Shown: positions 25,121 to 33,467 of the stretch, one piece after another
How the letters are laid out: each line of letters starts with the position of its first letter
How positions within the stretch are numbered: position 1 is the stretch's first letter
DNA from: Nostoc sp. CHAB 5836
GTDB lineage: Bacteria; Cyanobacteriota; Cyanobacteriia; Cyanobacteriales; Nostocaceae
Reading direction: 5' to 3'
Assembly: GCF_020829445.1 (NCBI RefSeq)
Contig: NZ_JAIVFV010000064.1
Span: 1 to 36,507 of the forward strand
DNA length: 36,507 nt
The notes under the pieces: model-generated
Told to the model about the DNA's origin: nothing
Seen by the model: only the letters and a program-made list of their open reading frames with translations
The model's database searches: none
Made by a program: the position numbers and the translations under genes

Positions 25121-25214
25121 AAGTAATGAGTAATAAGTAATGAGTAATAAGTAAGAAATAAAAACTTAACTCATAGCTCATAACTCATTACTCATTACTC
25201 ATTACTTATTACTC
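25121..25214. repeat. TAATGAG-type heptamer tract forming a 21-bp stem
   Basis: Copies of the AGTAATG/AGTAATA heptamer on the left pair with the complementary copies on the right; arms 25128-25148 and 25194-25214 are perfectly complementary. It fills the gap before the decoration-like gene. Similar tracts occur at 26168 and 31903. Confidence 0.85.
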
Positions 25215-25224
25215 CATAAAAACT

Positions 25225-26157
25225 ATGCTCACTCGCTACACTTACAGAATAGAGCGCCCCGTCCTTTACAACAACGTCAATACTGAGCGGTTGCATGGGC
25301 GCTACATCAACCCATCTGACATTGCCAAAATCGGCGGACATCGCCGGATTATTCCTGGAACTTTTTTAACTGCTGCCAACCGGGTTTTACCACGGGCTAG
25401 AATCATCAGCCCTTACACCAGTGACACTACCACGGTAATTGTCAACAACCCCTCAGCTTTTAGAGTGGGTGACGTACTCAAAGTAATTGGCACACCATCA
25501 AGTACCCCTGCTGCTGAAAATGCTGCTGTTGTGAATGCGACTGCTCCCAACTTCGGGACAGTGAGCGCAGTTTCAGCAATAGACGGGCCGCAAGTTACCA
25601 CAGCAACGATCGCCTTCCCCGCAGTCGGCAACATTTTTACTCTGATACTGGATGGTATTTCTTTTAGCTTTACTGCCACTACGGCCATTGCAGCCGATAT
25701 TGCCACTGGACTAAAAGCTGCATTCGATGCTCAAAAATCTCAAAGCTCAACCTGGGCTGATGTCGATGCCACGGTAAATAGCGCTGTGCTTACCTTCACT
25801 CATCGCCAAGTTAGATCAGTTTTTACTGTTTCTAGTAGCGTAGCTCAAGGCACTGGAGGTAGTACAGGTACGGCGGTTGTTGCTGTAGCTACGGCAGTAG
25901 GCGCTCTGACTATTACAGCAAGCGCTGCCAACGGCAACCAAATCATTGGTACAAAAATCGGCACCATCACCGACATTCCTTTGGGCGTTGTCACTCATGA
26001 ACATTATTTGACTGATGATGAAGGGCAAGACAGAGCATCTGCGATCGCAGTCTATAACATGGCGGCGGTTAATTTACTGGCTCTACCCTACATTGACGGA
26101 CACATCGTTGCATCCCTGCCCAAGCTTAGTTTTATACCAATTTACACAGGCGGCTAA
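25225..26157 (+). CDS. Head decoration-like protein
   Basis: A 310-residue protein with a beta-rich, alanine/threonine-rich composition, directly before the major capsid gene, where decoration or cementing proteins usually lie. The C-terminal part (GTITDIPLGVVTHEHYLTDDEGQD...AVNLLALPYIDGHIVASLPKL) and the segment NPSAFRVGDVLKVIG look like surface-protein beta folds. Residues about 110-235 may be an inserted Ig-like or coat-decoration domain. No single family is certain. Flanked on both sides by heptamer tracts. Confidence 0.55.
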   Translation: MLTRYTYRIERPVLYNNVNTERLHGRYINPSDIAKIGGHRRIIPGTFLTAANRVLPRARIISPYTSDTTTVIVNNPSAFRVGDVLKVIGTPSSTPAAENAAVVNATAPNFGTVSAVSAIDGPQVTTATIAFPAVGNIFTLILDGISFSFTATTAIAADIATGLKAAFDAQKSQSSTWADVDATVNSAVLTFTHRQVRSVFTVSSSVAQGTGGSTGTAVVAVATAVGALTITASAANGNQIIGTKIGTITDIPLGVVTHEHYLTDDEGQDRASAIAVYNMAAVNLLALPYIDGHIVASLPKLSFIPIYTGG

Positions 26158-26167
26158 AGCCGAAGTG

Positions 26168-26243
26168 ATAAGTAATGAGTAATAAGTAATAAGTCAAGAC
26201 TTTACTTATTACTTATTACTTATTACTCATTACTCATTACTTA
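26168..26243. repeat. TAATGAG-type heptamer tract forming a 24-bp stem
   Basis: Arms 26171-26194 and 26211-26234 are perfectly complementary, built of AGTAATA/AGTAATG heptamers. It separates the decoration-like gene from the major capsid gene and leaves no room for other signals besides the capsid gene's ribosome site. Confidence 0.85.
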
Positions 26244-26252
26244 TTTCCTAAA

Positions 26253-27386
26253 ATGTCCATTGCACAATTCTTAAATACAACCAGAATTAAAACCAAGATA
26301 GATGCCCTGATCGATAACACATCGGCATTCTTAATTGACCCCAATAAGGAAGCCCGACTCAAGCTTGAGGGCAAGCAGCCAGACTCCAAATTACTCGATC
26401 AGTACATCATCCCTGATGAGTACGCACCAATGGAGATGACCGATGACTTCCGCGTACTTGAATACATGATTGAGCGGAACATGGCGATCGCTTCTATTAT
26501 TGCCACTGGTCAAGAAATCCCTCAAACCCGTGCGGGTCGATTAACTAAACTCGAAGGATCGTCGTTTGGCAAGATTGCCATCAGCTACATCTACAACGAA
26601 GAAGATCAGATCCGGATGATGGAACTGATGCAAATGCAGAGTATGCCCCGGTATTTTGTAGATTTGTTAATTGGAACTGTAGATAGTCTTCAACCTCGCG
26701 TGGTCAAAACTGCCAATGTTTTGACCTGGCAAGTTTGGACTACTGGATTATGCGATTTTACCGACCCTAGATCCGGTGCTAGATTCCGTCTCCAGTACAA
26801 CACAGAGCCAACTTTATTTCCTGCTCCCCTCACAGGTAACGCCATTGGTACAGCTGTATGGACTGACTATACCAATGCTAATGGCATAGACAATATGCAA
26901 TCTCATGCACGGGCTTTTTACGACATCAACGGCTACTACCCTGATGAAACCGTGATGTCGCAAGATTTGCTGGACAACCTTTTGCGGCAACAATCGACCC
27001 GGAACTACGCGTTGGGACTTGGAATAATTAACAACATCCCTGGTGCTGTGCAAGCAATGATCAGTCAGACGATCGTGGACAAAATTACCAGTGAGTTAAA
27101 AATTCCTAAAATCCGCGTGAGTGATGCTCAATACGAAATTGAGATTGCGCCTGGGCAAAACATTAGGGGTCGTTACTTCCCCAACGATACCTATACTTTC
27201 TTAACTAAGGGCATGAGCAAACGTTTGTTTGGCCCTACTCTTGAAGCCAAAGGGAAACCAGGAATTTTTGTCAAAACCGAAGAAGTGCTTAAATCTTCAC
27301 CACCCGAAGAGCGTTCTTACGCAGTAGGGCGAATGATTCCTTGGGTTGCTCAACCAAAACTTCTAGCAGCAAGGAAGGTGAAGTAA
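26253..27386 (+). CDS. Major capsid protein (lambda gpE-like family)
   Basis: A 377-residue protein, the usual size for the gpE family of HK97-fold capsid proteins. Supporting features are an acidic helical N-arm, a central beta-rich part (AVWTDYTNANGIDNMQSHARAFYDINGYYPDETVMSQDLLDNLL), and FLTKGMSKRLFGPTLEAKGKPGIFVKTEE near the end, which resembles the C-terminal spine and PGI(F/Y) pattern of gpE-like proteins. It forms the icosahedral shell. It is followed by a terminator at 27395. No NFS-type motif is present in this protein. Confidence 0.75.
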   Translation: MSIAQFLNTTRIKTKIDALIDNTSAFLIDPNKEARLKLEGKQPDSKLLDQYIIPDEYAPMEMTDDFRVLEYMIERNMAIASIIATGQEIPQTRAGRLTKLEGSSFGKIAISYIYNEEDQIRMMELMQMQSMPRYFVDLLIGTVDSLQPRVVKTANVLTWQVWTTGLCDFTDPRSGARFRLQYNTEPTLFPAPLTGNAIGTAVWTDYTNANGIDNMQSHARAFYDINGYYPDETVMSQDLLDNLLRQQSTRNYALGLGIINNIPGAVQAMISQTIVDKITSELKIPKIRVSDAQYEIEIAPGQNIRGRYFPNDTYTFLTKGMSKRLFGPTLEAKGKPGIFVKTEEVLKSSPPEERSYAVGRMIPWVAQPKLLAARKVK

Positions 27387-27394
27387 TAAGGAAT

Positions 27395-27419
27395 ACCCCG
27401 TCGTTAACGACGGGGTTTA
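27395..27419 (+). terminator. Terminator-like palindrome after the capsid gene
   Basis: A 22-base perfect palindrome (ACCCCGTCGTTAACGACGGG plus GT, 27395-27416) followed by TT. It would end or dampen transcription after the capsid gene. A direct repeat AATTCGTAAT lies on both sides of a short segment near 27433-27490. Confidence 0.6.
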
Positions 27420-27497
27420 CAGCTATAATTGCCAATTCGTAATGGGCTACGCTGTTTTCATGCCCTGCATGGCTGTACGTAATTCGTAATTAAAACC

Positions 27498-28010
27498 ATG
27501 ACAATAGATCCAAATCAACCAGTAACTTTAAAAAAGCACTCGCAAGTCAAAGGTAACTTGTATCATCCACGGGAATACAAGCCGGGAGAACTGCCAAGCG
27601 AATTGCTGACGGAGGAATATGTTACTCAAGGCTCTCCTGAAGTTCCCACATTCAGCCCCTTTGCTGGTAGCTTTGAAGAAACTAAGGTAATTATTGGCGC
27701 AGAAACTCCCAACAACGAGCTAACAAGTTATCAAACATCTACTGTAATAGTCCCAACCCCTGTTACCAGAATCCAAATCAATGAGGCAACCATAGAAGCG
27801 ATCGCAACTCTTGAAGGTATCGGTTTGATCGCTGCCAAAAAAGTAGTTGAGGAACGGGTCAAATCTCCTTTTACCAGTTTAGAGGACTTGAAAGCTCGTG
27901 TCCCCCTTGGAAAGACTCTGAAGTGGGAAACCTTCACAGATAGGTTGCTGTTTGACAATACTTTAGTGGAGCAAAAGACAGGTGAGTTACCCACTAGTGG
28001 CATTATTTAG
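27498..28010 (+). CDS. Head-module protein with helix-hairpin-helix domain
   Basis: A 170-residue protein. The N-terminal half is proline-rich and contains KHSQVKGNLYHPREYKPGELP. The C-terminal half is a ComEA-like helix-hairpin-helix: INEATIEAIATLEGIGLIAAKKVVEER, then SPFTSLEDLKARVPLG. HhH units bind DNA backbone without sequence choice. Lying between capsid and connector genes, it may help hold DNA in the head or act at the neck; role is inferred. The HhH type is the same as in the giant MuF protein. It overlaps the next gene by 29 bases. Confidence 0.65.
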   Translation: MTIDPNQPVTLKKHSQVKGNLYHPREYKPGELPSELLTEEYVTQGSPEVPTFSPFAGSFEETKVIIGAETPNNELTSYQTSTVIVPTPVTRIQINEATIEAIATLEGIGLIAAKKVVEERVKSPFTSLEDLKARVPLGKTLKWETFTDRLLFDNTLVEQKTGELPTSGII

Positions 28011-28944
28011 CCGAGCTAACTTCTCTTCTACCTACACCCGCACCCGTAAAGGCAAGCGAGAGATTGTCCGCAAGAAGGTACGCTCTAGTCTCGTCGCTAG
28101 ATTGCTTGGCCCCAATAGAGCCAAATACACAGAACCGCAAAGGAATATGAGAATAGCCCAGGATCTTGCCCAAAGTCAGAGAGCAAGGAAGAGCGCATCG
28201 GAGGCGAGATTGATTCAAAAAGCCCAGCAAGCTTATCAACAAAGCAAACCAGGGCTATTGGAAAAATGGGGTGTAATTCCCAACCGCCGCGCTTCTTATT
28301 CTGCTCAGTTTTCCTCAACCTATACGCGCACTCGCAACGGTAAACGTCAAGTTGTCCGCAAGGCTCAAAACCGATTAAAAGTAGAGAGAGGGAGGGTATC
28401 AGCTAGGGTATCCGTCCCAATGAAAGATGGTGAAGTTTACGGTTTGGGTGTGGGTTTAGTTCGTCGTGATCGCCGTAACATCCGTGAGGAATTTAAACCG
28501 AGTATAGGACAGCGCGGCATCGGTATCACTGCACAAGGTAATGCTGGCAATTATCAACTTAAAGCCAGGGGTTACACGGGGTATAATCCCAATTTTTCAC
28601 AATTTAGTGAGGGCAATACTTATACTCGCCGTACTAAAACAGGGAAGTTAGCGATCGTTAGGAAAGGAAAAAGGCGCGGCGTTTCAGGCATACGAGTAAT
28701 AGCTGGTGTTAGTGGAGGTGCAACTCTGCTCGGCTTTGGTGCATTGGCATTGCTGGCTACGAGGGGCAAACCAGGAGTAGCAAATAAAGTATTTCGTTCG
28801 TCCTCTGATGATGTAGCAAAAGCAGCAAGCAGCAACGTAAAAGCAGAGGTTCAAGTAGCTAAAGAAAGAGCAAAACAGTATGTAGGTACGGTAGAAGATG
28901 TAGAGCGCAATCTCAATAGCCCAAGCCATGTGTGGGAATTTTGA
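27982..28944 (+). CDS. Basic repeat protein with three TYTRxRxGK motifs
   Basis: A 320-residue basic protein. Three copies of a motif of about 20 residues occur: RANFSSTYTRTRKGKREIVR (11-30), AQFSSTYTRTRNGKRQVVRK (108-127) and, near 203-231, NFSQFSEGNTYTRRTKTGK followed by LAIVRKGKR. A hydrophobic segment follows (237-259). The same motif recurs in the ParB-domain protein at 29485. No family is recognised. The start may be GTG 27982 or GTG 27997; the latter would begin MALFSRANFSS. It overlaps the genes on both sides by a few bases. Possible roles are DNA binding in the head or targeting to the capsid. Confidence 0.6.
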   Translation: MSYPLVALFSRANFSSTYTRTRKGKREIVRKKVRSSLVARLLGPNRAKYTEPQRNMRIAQDLAQSQRARKSASEARLIQKAQQAYQQSKPGLLEKWGVIPNRRASYSAQFSSTYTRTRNGKRQVVRKAQNRLKVERGRVSARVSVPMKDGEVYGLGVGLVRRDRRNIREEFKPSIGQRGIGITAQGNAGNYQLKARGYTGYNPNFSQFSEGNTYTRRTKTGKLAIVRKGKRRGVSGIRVIAGVSGGATLLGFGALALLATRGKPGVANKVFRSSSDDVAKAASSNVKAEVQVAKERAKQYVGTVEDVERNLNSPSHVWEF

Positions 28945-29483
28945 TGCTGAAATACACAACCCCAGAAGCTCTAGCTCGTCGTCTCAAAAACCGTCTAGAA
29001 CTTGGGCAAAGTCCGCCGACATTAGGACAAACTCAAGCACTTGGTGCAAAACAAGTTGATTACAGCTTGTATGAGCAACTAGGTGAACAAGTAGAAGCCA
29101 AGCTAGACATGGCTTTATCAATGATGTACGAATTGCCAATACCCAACGATGCAACCCAATCTTTAAAAATCCTTGCCTCCATTGTTGAGAAATTCGTGGT
29201 TGCGGAAATCATGGGTACGCATTACCAACAAACCCAAGGCGAAGGAGGCGATCAGGGGTATGGTGCGGTCTTATTTAAGCAAGCCAAAGAAGAGTGTCAG
29301 GCGATCGGGATTACATTGCCTGGGTTAGCTCCTCCACCATCAACGCTATTTAATCGTGTTGAACCTATGGTATTGCCAGGAGTACCAAAGATTGGAGAGA
29401 TACCCGATATTGTTAGTCGCAGCTACAGCATAGTTGAGCAGCGAAATCCAGTTGAATCGTCGTCGATAGATTGGGGGATTTAG
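28944..29483 (+). CDS. Head-tail connector, Gp36/DUF1320-like
   Basis: A 179-residue protein starting in a TGATG overlap with the previous stop. The N-terminus (YTTPEALARRLKNRLEL) and VDYSLYEQLGEQVEAKLDMALSMMYELPIP, followed by ILASIVEKFVVAEIMG, fit the Gp36-like head-tail connector pattern of Mu-type phages. These proteins form the ring between portal and tail. The C-terminal extension after 120 is proline-rich. Position after capsid and before tail completion agrees. Confidence 0.65.
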   Translation: MLKYTTPEALARRLKNRLELGQSPPTLGQTQALGAKQVDYSLYEQLGEQVEAKLDMALSMMYELPIPNDATQSLKILASIVEKFVVAEIMGTHYQQTQGEGGDQGYGAVLFKQAKEECQAIGITLPGLAPPPSTLFNRVEPMVLPGVPKIGEIPDIVSRSYSIVEQRNPVESSSIDWGI

Positions 29484-29484
29484 T

Positions 29485-31179
29485 ATGGGAACGGTACTGT
29501 TTAGAATGTCAGATTACGCCAATGCTGATTTTGGAAGTGGTGGTTGGCAGTGCGGCAAAACCTTCATCCCCTACAACCGCAAATGTTACACAGACCCAAA
29601 AACGGGAATTAAAACTAAAACCCCAATCACTTACAAACAATACACAAAGCTTCGCGCCCAAGTTTACCGCGATGCCCAACGGGGACAACTCCCCCAGAAT
29701 GATTACGATCGCTCCTTACTGCAATCGGTAAGCGACAGACAGGTAAAACTTAAAACCCAAAAAGAAAAATTACAGTTAACTCAAGCAGCTGCTAGCGTTG
29801 GAGCAAGACAAGTACTCCCCAGTGGTATTGCTGAGGTTGAGGTATCAAAATTAAAAGTTGACCCGAAGCGGTTCCAATATAAAATCTTGGGCGCTCAAAC
29901 TCAATCTGGTTCAGTCGGCTCATTGTCCGGCGTGAAAACTTGGGATGCGAACCTCGCAGGAATAATTCAAGTTTGGCAAGATCCTAAAGATAAGCAAGTC
30001 TATGTAGTCAACGGACACAACCGCACTGAACGAGCCAAGGCGCTCGGTGTTCAAAAAATGACTGCTAAATTTATCAAAGCCAAGTCCGCAGAGGAAGCCC
30101 GTGCCGTTGGTGCTTTAACGAACATAGCTGAGGGACGCGGTAACGCATTGGACGCGGCTAAATTCTTCCGTGACTCTGGAGTGAGCCGAGAAGACTTAGA
30201 ACGCAAAGGTATTCCCATGCGTGAAAAAATCGCCACTGATGGTTTAGCTTTATCAAACCTCAATGAACCATTGTTTAATCGCGTAGTGCAGGGTACTTTA
30301 CCAGAGCAACGAGCCGTAACAATTGGTAACGCTCTCAAGGATCATAAACAGCAGCAAGAATTGGTAGACCTGATTGAGAAGGAGGAGAAACGAGGTAAGA
30401 AAATTAACAACGATACCATTCAAGAACTAACTGATATGGTAATTGGCGCTCCCAAGATTCAGCAGTCCCAAGGCGGGTTGTTTGATTTACTCGGATTTAC
30501 CCCAGAGACGCGATCGCTCGCTGTGGAAAAAGCGCAGTTACAAGCTGGTATTAAACGCCAGTTATCCCGCGAGAAAAAGCTATTCGGCACTGTTGGGAAG
30601 AGTCGAGCGGCCGAAGATTTAGCGAAAGCTGGCAACCAAATTAACGTAGAAGGTTCTGCCGAGATTTCAGAAACTGCGTCTAAAGCGCTTGACGCATTTG
30701 ATAAAGAGAAAAATTTATCAGGGGCAACCTCAAGCGCCATTAACCGCGCCGCCGAACGTATAGCCAATGGTGAAAATCTCAAAAAAGTAGAAAAGGAAGC
30801 TTACGATGAAATCCTTGCCAGTCTACAAAAAACTTACAAATTTGGAGAAGGAGGCGGTTCTAGAATCGCTAAAAGACGAATTGGTAGTAATAGTATTACA
30901 GCGTCCCGCTACCAAGGTCAAACGGCGGAATTTGGTACAAGGCTAAAACGTCGTAAGCGTCAGTGCTGTTGTTCTCATGCAAAATTTAGCAACACCTATA
31001 CTCGTCGTACTAAGACTGGGAAAACAGCAATAGTCCGTAAGGGTAAGCGCATAAAAAAGAGCAATCAAAACACAACTAAGCGCCTGATTGGTGGGGCTGG
31101 ACTTGCTCTTTCTGCTGTTACTGGGGACTTTTCACCCATAGACTATTACCGATGGAAAGCAGTTACAGGACAAAATTAA
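29485..31179 (+). CDS. ParB-domain virion-module protein with basic motif
   Basis: A 564-residue protein. Residues about 114-225 form a ParB/Srx-like domain: IAEVEVSKLKVDPKRFQYK, then VYVVNGHNRTERAKALG (the NGHNR box at 176-180) and VGALTNIAEGRGNALDAAKF. Such domains occur in ParB partition proteins and in phage DNA-processing or antirestriction proteins. The C-terminal part (about 330-450) is helical. At 499-522 it carries AKFSNTYTRRTKTGKTAIVR plus KGKR, the same motif as in 27982-28944. The N-terminus holds two Cys (23, 34). Lying within the neck genes it may be a head-packaged protein, as with the Dar proteins of phage P1; this is inference. Confidence 0.65.
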   Translation: MGTVLFRMSDYANADFGSGGWQCGKTFIPYNRKCYTDPKTGIKTKTPITYKQYTKLRAQVYRDAQRGQLPQNDYDRSLLQSVSDRQVKLKTQKEKLQLTQAAASVGARQVLPSGIAEVEVSKLKVDPKRFQYKILGAQTQSGSVGSLSGVKTWDANLAGIIQVWQDPKDKQVYVVNGHNRTERAKALGVQKMTAKFIKAKSAEEARAVGALTNIAEGRGNALDAAKFFRDSGVSREDLERKGIPMREKIATDGLALSNLNEPLFNRVVQGTLPEQRAVTIGNALKDHKQQQELVDLIEKEEKRGKKINNDTIQELTDMVIGAPKIQQSQGGLFDLLGFTPETRSLAVEKAQLQAGIKRQLSREKKLFGTVGKSRAAEDLAKAGNQINVEGSAEISETASKALDAFDKEKNLSGATSSAINRAAERIANGENLKKVEKEAYDEILASLQKTYKFGEGGGSRIAKRRIGSNSITASRYQGQTAEFGTRLKRRKRQCCCSHAKFSNTYTRRTKTGKTAIVRKGKRIKKSNQNTTKRLIGGAGLALSAVTGDFSPIDYYRWKAVTGQN

Positions 31180-31463
31180 TGCAACCAGATAACGAACAGA
31201 TAATCAAAGAAATTGGTGAAGCAGAGCAATATTTGAGGGTGTTAATAGAAAAATTACTCAAATTAAATGCAACATCACGAGTGTTGATAGATGCCATCCA
31301 AGCGCTGGATATACTTAGCCGCGTATACGCAAACGACTCACCTCAACTTGTTGGTCAATACATCGGACATGGTTATTCAAGTAACCAAGAACTCTCAGAT
31401 TCAACTATTGAACAAATCACAAAGGCGATAAAGGACGCAATGCCAAGTGGGCTTAACTCTTGA
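31179..31463 (+). CDS. Small helical protein of the tail module
   Basis: A 94-residue protein. ATG 31179 overlaps the previous stop (TAATG), so I prefer it over ATG 31152. It is predicted helical (MQPDNEQIIKEIGEAEQYLR...LLKLNATSRVLIDAIQALDILSR). No domain is recognised. Short proteins of this kind often lie between connector and tail completion genes. It overlaps the next gene by 17 bases. Confidence 0.55.
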   Translation: MQPDNEQIIKEIGEAEQYLRVLIEKLLKLNATSRVLIDAIQALDILSRVYANDSPQLVGQYIGHGYSSNQELSDSTIEQITKAIKDAMPSGLNS

Positions 31464-31914
31464 AATTAACACGGGTGACTTACAACGCGCATCTGAACAA
31501 CTACAAGGTATCAAACTGCGATCGCAGGATATCAGGGAAGCTGGCCCCGCTATCCGCTTGCTTCTACAAGAGGATGTGGATCTACGCTTCCAATCATCCC
31601 CCGCAACTGTTTCAGGCGGTGAGGTATTGGGTGGTGAATATTGGGAGGCACTCAGCCCAGAATACTTACTCACTCGCCCAATTCGTCGCAATGGTCAAAT
31701 CCTGCGCGACACTGGGGAGTTGTTGCAAAGTATGACGGCTGCGGGTAATCCTTATGAAGTGTTTGAAGTGACTGAATCCGAACTTGTGTTTGGTACTGCA
31801 CTTGGTAAAGCTTCACGGTTGCAGCGCGATCGCCCCTTTCTCTTTTGGTATCCCGCGCTACTGGAGAAAGTTGCAGCTTATGTAGCTGGCTACACAGGAG
31901 GAAGTAATGAGTAA
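31447..31914 (+). CDS. Phage virion morphogenesis/tail completion protein (Mu gpG-like)
   Basis: A 155-residue protein from GTG 31447. It matches the Phage_tail_S/gpG type: RFQSSPA, then GGEYWEALSPEYLLTRPIRR, ILRDTGELLQSMTA and the closing VFGTALGKASRLQRDRPFLFW. These proteins complete the tail end that joins the head. The last codons and stop (AGTAATGAGTAA) are supplied by the heptamer tract that begins at 31903, so the true C-terminus may have been altered by that repeat. Confidence 0.75.
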   Translation: MGLTLEINTGDLQRASEQLQGIKLRSQDIREAGPAIRLLLQEDVDLRFQSSPATVSGGEVLGGEYWEALSPEYLLTRPIRRNGQILRDTGELLQSMTAAGNPYEVFEVTESELVFGTALGKASRLQRDRPFLFWYPALLEKVAAYVAGYTGGSNE

Positions 31915-31993
31915 TGAGTAATAAGTAATGAGTTAGAGTTTTTACTCATTACTCATTACTCATTACTCATTACTCATTACTCATTACTCATTA
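31903..31993. repeat. TAATGAG-type heptamer tract overlapping a stop codon
   Basis: Left copies of AGTAATG pair with about seven right-hand copies of ATTACTC. The tract provides the final codons and TAA of the tail completion gene and ends 3 bases before the next ATG (31997). Confidence 0.85.
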
Positions 31994-31996
31994 TTT

Positions 31997-32485
31997 ATGG
32001 TTTGGTCAACCTCCACGTTCCCTGAGTTAGCACTTCCCACAATTGACCCATCTATGCAGCGTATTGCTGACTACATCAAAGATGGACTCAATGAGCGCAT
32101 AGCCCAGATAAAGCAGGGAGTCATCGCAGTCAGCCACGCTATCTGTTACAACTCCCTCCCTGCGGATCTATCCTCATTTCCATTAATTAAGGTATACCGC
32201 AATACTGACGAATTTACCCCAGGACAAAATACCACTCAAGCGGTTATCGCCTACTGCTTAAGCTTCCCAGACGAGGAGCGGATACCAGGGATTTTAAGAT
32301 GGGTTGCGGTTAATATTGATTCACTGTTGAGACAATACGCAATTAATCACCGTGGTTGCTGTCCCGAAATCAATTATGAAGATAAGTTTCGGGCTGAGTA
32401 CAGGGTAATGAGTCTCAACGGCGAACCAGTGTATACATTTTTACTTTTTAACTTTGAAATAACCGAGGACGGCAACTGTGAGTAG
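31997..32485 (+). CDS. Tail terminator-like protein
   Basis: A 162-residue protein beginning MVWSTSTFPELALPTID. It lies exactly between tail completion and tail tube genes, where tail terminator or tail-to-head joining proteins sit in long-tailed phages. The sequence is mixed alpha/beta (LIKVYRNTDEFTPGQNTTQAVIAYCLSFPDEERIPG) and fits the size of that class, but no motif proves it. It overlaps the next gene by 8 bases. Confidence 0.45.
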   Translation: MVWSTSTFPELALPTIDPSMQRIADYIKDGLNERIAQIKQGVIAVSHAICYNSLPADLSSFPLIKVYRNTDEFTPGQNTTQAVIAYCLSFPDEERIPGILRWVAVNIDSLLRQYAINHRGCCPEINYEDKFRAEYRVMSLNGEPVYTFLLFNFEITEDGNCE

Positions 32486-33281
32486 CGAAAAAGACTATAT
32501 ACGCAAGTGGACGGGCGTACTGGGAATAACAATTGAAGACGATGAAACAGGAGTCATCCGCGCCGGGAGATTGCCATCCAACGCCGTCATTGACGACAAT
32601 GCCGATATCGAAAAACTTACCGGAACTGACTCATTAGGTCGTGAAACAAATATTGGCAATAATGTCAAGGGGTTTAAGCCTGTTCTTACCCTGACCTACG
32701 CTGGTGCAAACATTGACCTCTACGCATTGCAACGTGGTAGAAAAATCACCCGCGCCAGCTTTGATGCCCTGGTGTTACCCAAGGAAATGAAGATTACCAA
32801 AGCTGTCTACGCTGGTGCAGCTATAGGTAAAGTTGGCTACGGTATTGTGGAAGACGTGGCAACCAAAGCTTCCATTGTTGAAAACGACTTAGATATCTTG
32901 GCACTGACTCAACAGCCCTTTGACACATTTAACCCTGCCACAAATAACACTTTTGCGATCGGTGATAACTTTGCTCGGAAGTTTTCCACCAATTTAGTAG
33001 CCGCCAAAAGCTTAGTCCACCTGCAAGTGCCACTCCCTAGCGTCAGCGCCAGAACCATTTCAGAGGATACTCTTGGGCCCCAAACAATTAATATGTTGGT
33101 GCGTTCAACCAATGACACCGTGACTCTAGTCAAAGTCTCCTCGGCTCAGGTCGATCCATCTGGTTCAAAGTTTGACCCGAAAGCCGACAGCATTGAAATC
33201 AAATTTGACCTATCAGGCTTGGCAGTGTGCGAGCCTTACACTATATATGAATTAGCTAGTACGGTGTACTGCGACAACTAG
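32478..33281 (+). CDS. Major tail tube-like protein
   Basis: A 267-residue protein from GTG 32478. It is beta-rich, with segments such as FKPVLTLTYAGANIDLYALQRG and INMLVRSTNDTVTLVKVSS, and lies before the chaperone pair, as tail tube genes do. No specific family is recognised, so the call is by position and composition. Confidence 0.5.
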   Translation: MSSEKDYIRKWTGVLGITIEDDETGVIRAGRLPSNAVIDDNADIEKLTGTDSLGRETNIGNNVKGFKPVLTLTYAGANIDLYALQRGRKITRASFDALVLPKEMKITKAVYAGAAIGKVGYGIVEDVATKASIVENDLDILALTQQPFDTFNPATNNTFAIGDNFARKFSTNLVAAKSLVHLQVPLPSVSARTISEDTLGPQTINMLVRSTNDTVTLVKVSSAQVDPSGSKFDPKADSIEIKFDLSGLAVCEPYTIYELASTVYCDN

Positions 33282-33467
33282 ATGCCTAACCGCCCACCTA
33301 AAAACACCTGCCTGTTTTGCGGCAACAAGATTGCGTTTAATTTCAGAACTGACAATTGGTCTTGGTGGAAAAGACGGTGCGACTACAGAATAGTAGGAAT
33401 GGTTCACGACCAATGCCCAAAACAAGAGCCACCACCGGATGCAAAAACGAGAATATCCAACTTTTGA
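33282..33467 (+). CDS. Small zinc-ribbon-like protein
   Basis: A 61-residue protein starting directly after the previous stop. Two cysteine pairs are visible: CLFC (10-13) and, spaced further on, C33 and C45. It is rich in Trp and Arg (DNWSWWKRRCDYR). A zinc-binding role is possible. It overlaps the next gene by 29 bases, and its existence depends on that overlap being real. Confidence 0.4.
   Translation: MPNRPPKNTCLFCGNKIAFNFRTDNWSWWKRRCDYRIVGMVHDQCPKQEPPPDAKTRISNF

Noticed and set aside
29471..29731. Rightward ORF of 86 codons
   Set aside because: Lies in another frame over the start of the ParB-domain gene, which has clear domain content.
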